Shown here: positions 14,002 through 14,228 of the stretch, piece by piece
Position numbering within the stretch: position 1 is the first letter of the stretch
Layout: every line of letters begins with the position of its first letter
Source of the DNA: a candidate division NPL-UPA2 bacterium
GTDB lineage: Bacteria > NPL-UPA2 > JAGMAN01
NCBI GenBank assembly: GCA_021129695.1
Contig: JAJOKU010000118.1
Coordinates: 1 to 14,228 of the forward strand
Direction of reading: 5' to 3'
Length of the DNA stretch: 14,228 bases
Notes under the pieces: generated by a model
What the model was told of the DNA's origin: nothing
Seen by the model: only the letters and a program-made list of their open reading frames with translations
Database searches by the model: none
Translations under genes and position numbers: made by a program

Positions 14002-14084
14002 ATTCTCAAATAATGTGATAAAAAATGCATCCTCATTCTCAAATAATCTGATAAATTTATTCTCAAATAATCTGATTTACAACA
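14002..14084 (-). repeat. right transposon end: three binding-site motifs and terminal repeat
   Basis: Copies of the 21-bp motif with core ATTCTCAAATAAT lie at 14002-14022, 14035-14055 and 14059-14079, starts 33 and 24 bp apart, all in inverted orientation to the left end. The outer copy is followed by the tip CAACA (14080-14084), the complement of the left tip TGTTG. The inner copy reads AATGTGAT where the others read AATCTGAT. Unequal numbers of sites at the two ends recall Tn7 and Mu. Confidence 0.88.
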
Positions 14085-14095
14085 CGTTGCCTTCC

Positions 14096-14228
14096 GTGAC
14101 GCAGGAAAGTCTTCGTCGCAGGGCAGTCCAAGCAGTTCAAGAATGCAAGACACAAGTGGAAGTAGCGCGAATGTTCGCGGTTACACGCCGGGCTATTGGC
14201 AAGTGGGTCAAAACCTATCGCGAGGATG
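14096..14228 (+). CDS. partial helix-turn-helix transposase, N-terminal part
   Basis: The frame opens with GTG at 14096 and is still open at the window edge, giving 44 residues that begin MTQESLRRRAVQAVQEC. TQVEVARMFAVTRRAIGKWVKTY is a clear helix-turn-helix of the type found at the N-terminus of IS630-like and related transposases. No ribosome binding site is visible, because only 11 bp separate GTG from the transposon tip; the larger element may have inserted in its leader. It could also be a remnant. The family beyond helix-turn-helix transposase is not certain from so short a piece. Confidence 0.65.
   Translation, partial: MTQESLRRRAVQAVQECKTQVEVARMFAVTRRAIGKWVKTYRED

Larger units (their letters stand above)
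9772..14084 (+). mobile_element. Mu/Tn7-like transposon with ParB-like, DDE transposase, AAA ATPase
   Basis: The boundaries are set by 26-bp terminal inverted repeats: left 9772-9797, right 14059-14084, matching at 24 of 26 positions and both beginning TGTTG at the outer tip (TG...CA ends). Additional copies of the inner motif GATTATTTGAGAAT lie further in, giving two sites at the left and three at the right. Cargo, all on the plus strand: an Arg-rich zinc-finger protein, a ParB-like protein, a frameshifted DDE transposase and an ExeA-like ATPase. The total is 4313 bp. I find no target-site duplication: the left flank ends in AAGTT and the right flank begins CGTTG. The layout recalls TniA/TniB, TnsB/TnsC and MuA/MuB, with the ParB-like gene as the unusual partner. 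Confidence 0.87.

Noticed and set aside
14002..14079. CRISPR-like short repeats with even spacing
   Set aside because: Only three copies here and two inverted copies at the other end, spacers of 3-12 bp, and no cas genes. They are transposon end motifs.
13979..14084. Replication origin, from the DnaA box plus A/T-rich repeats and a ParB-like gene nearby
   Set aside because: A single DnaA box, no initiator gene, no ParA, and the repeats match the other end of the element as terminal inverted repeats.

Overview
The window reads as a piece of chromosome from an uncultivated anaerobic bacterium that has taken up a 4.3-kb transposon. The evidence is a complete Rnf ion-pumping operon, a radical SAM enzyme of the AmmeMemoRadiSam family, a DUF4321 membrane protein, strong AGGAGG-type ribosome binding sites, and many short palindromic repeats between and inside genes. 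The gene set would fit a Clostridia-like lineage or a candidate phylum (Omnitrophota/Aerophobota type). The sequence alone does not settle the phylum.

Positions 1-2040 hold a near-consensus sigma70 promoter and a membrane-anchored PpiD/SurA-like foldase with one good and two degenerate parvulin domains. Positions 2041-2244, between convergent genes, hold three nested inverted repeats. From 9675 down to 2245 everything is on the minus strand and looks like one operon: rnfC-rnfD-rnfG-rnfE-rnfA-rnfB, a sodium/calcium-type antiporter, the AmmeMemoRadiSam radical SAM enzyme, and DUF4321. The Rnf genes overlap or abut except for a 205-bp hairpin-packed insert between rnfG and rnfE. That insert now supplies the rnfE ribosome binding site. 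A second family of palindromic repeat is inserted in frame inside the antiporter. The Rnf complex would exchange electrons between ferredoxin and NAD+ while moving Na+ or H+, and the antiporter could use or relieve the resulting ion gradient.

Positions 9772-14084 form a transposon with 26-bp terminal inverted repeats that begin TGTTG. Repeated 21-bp binding-site-like motifs are arranged 2 on the left and 3 on the right, with a recurrent 33-bp spacing. Inside are an arginine-rich zinc-finger protein, a ParB-like protein, a DDE transposase of the Mu/TnsB/TniA type, and an ExeA/TnsC-like AAA ATPase. A ParB-like protein takes the place where related systems carry other helpers, and it is translationally coupled to the transposase. 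This is the most interesting system in the window. The transposase gene is split by a -1 frameshift near 12592. Undoing it gives a 571-residue protein with a family-like C-terminal part, so this copy is either recently disabled or carries a sequence error.

The transposon lies about 100 bp upstream of rnfC. Its right end touches a second, partial helix-turn-helix transposase gene (14096 to the window edge). No target-site duplication is visible, so the two flanks may not have been one locus originally. No tRNA, rRNA or CRISPR array was seen.
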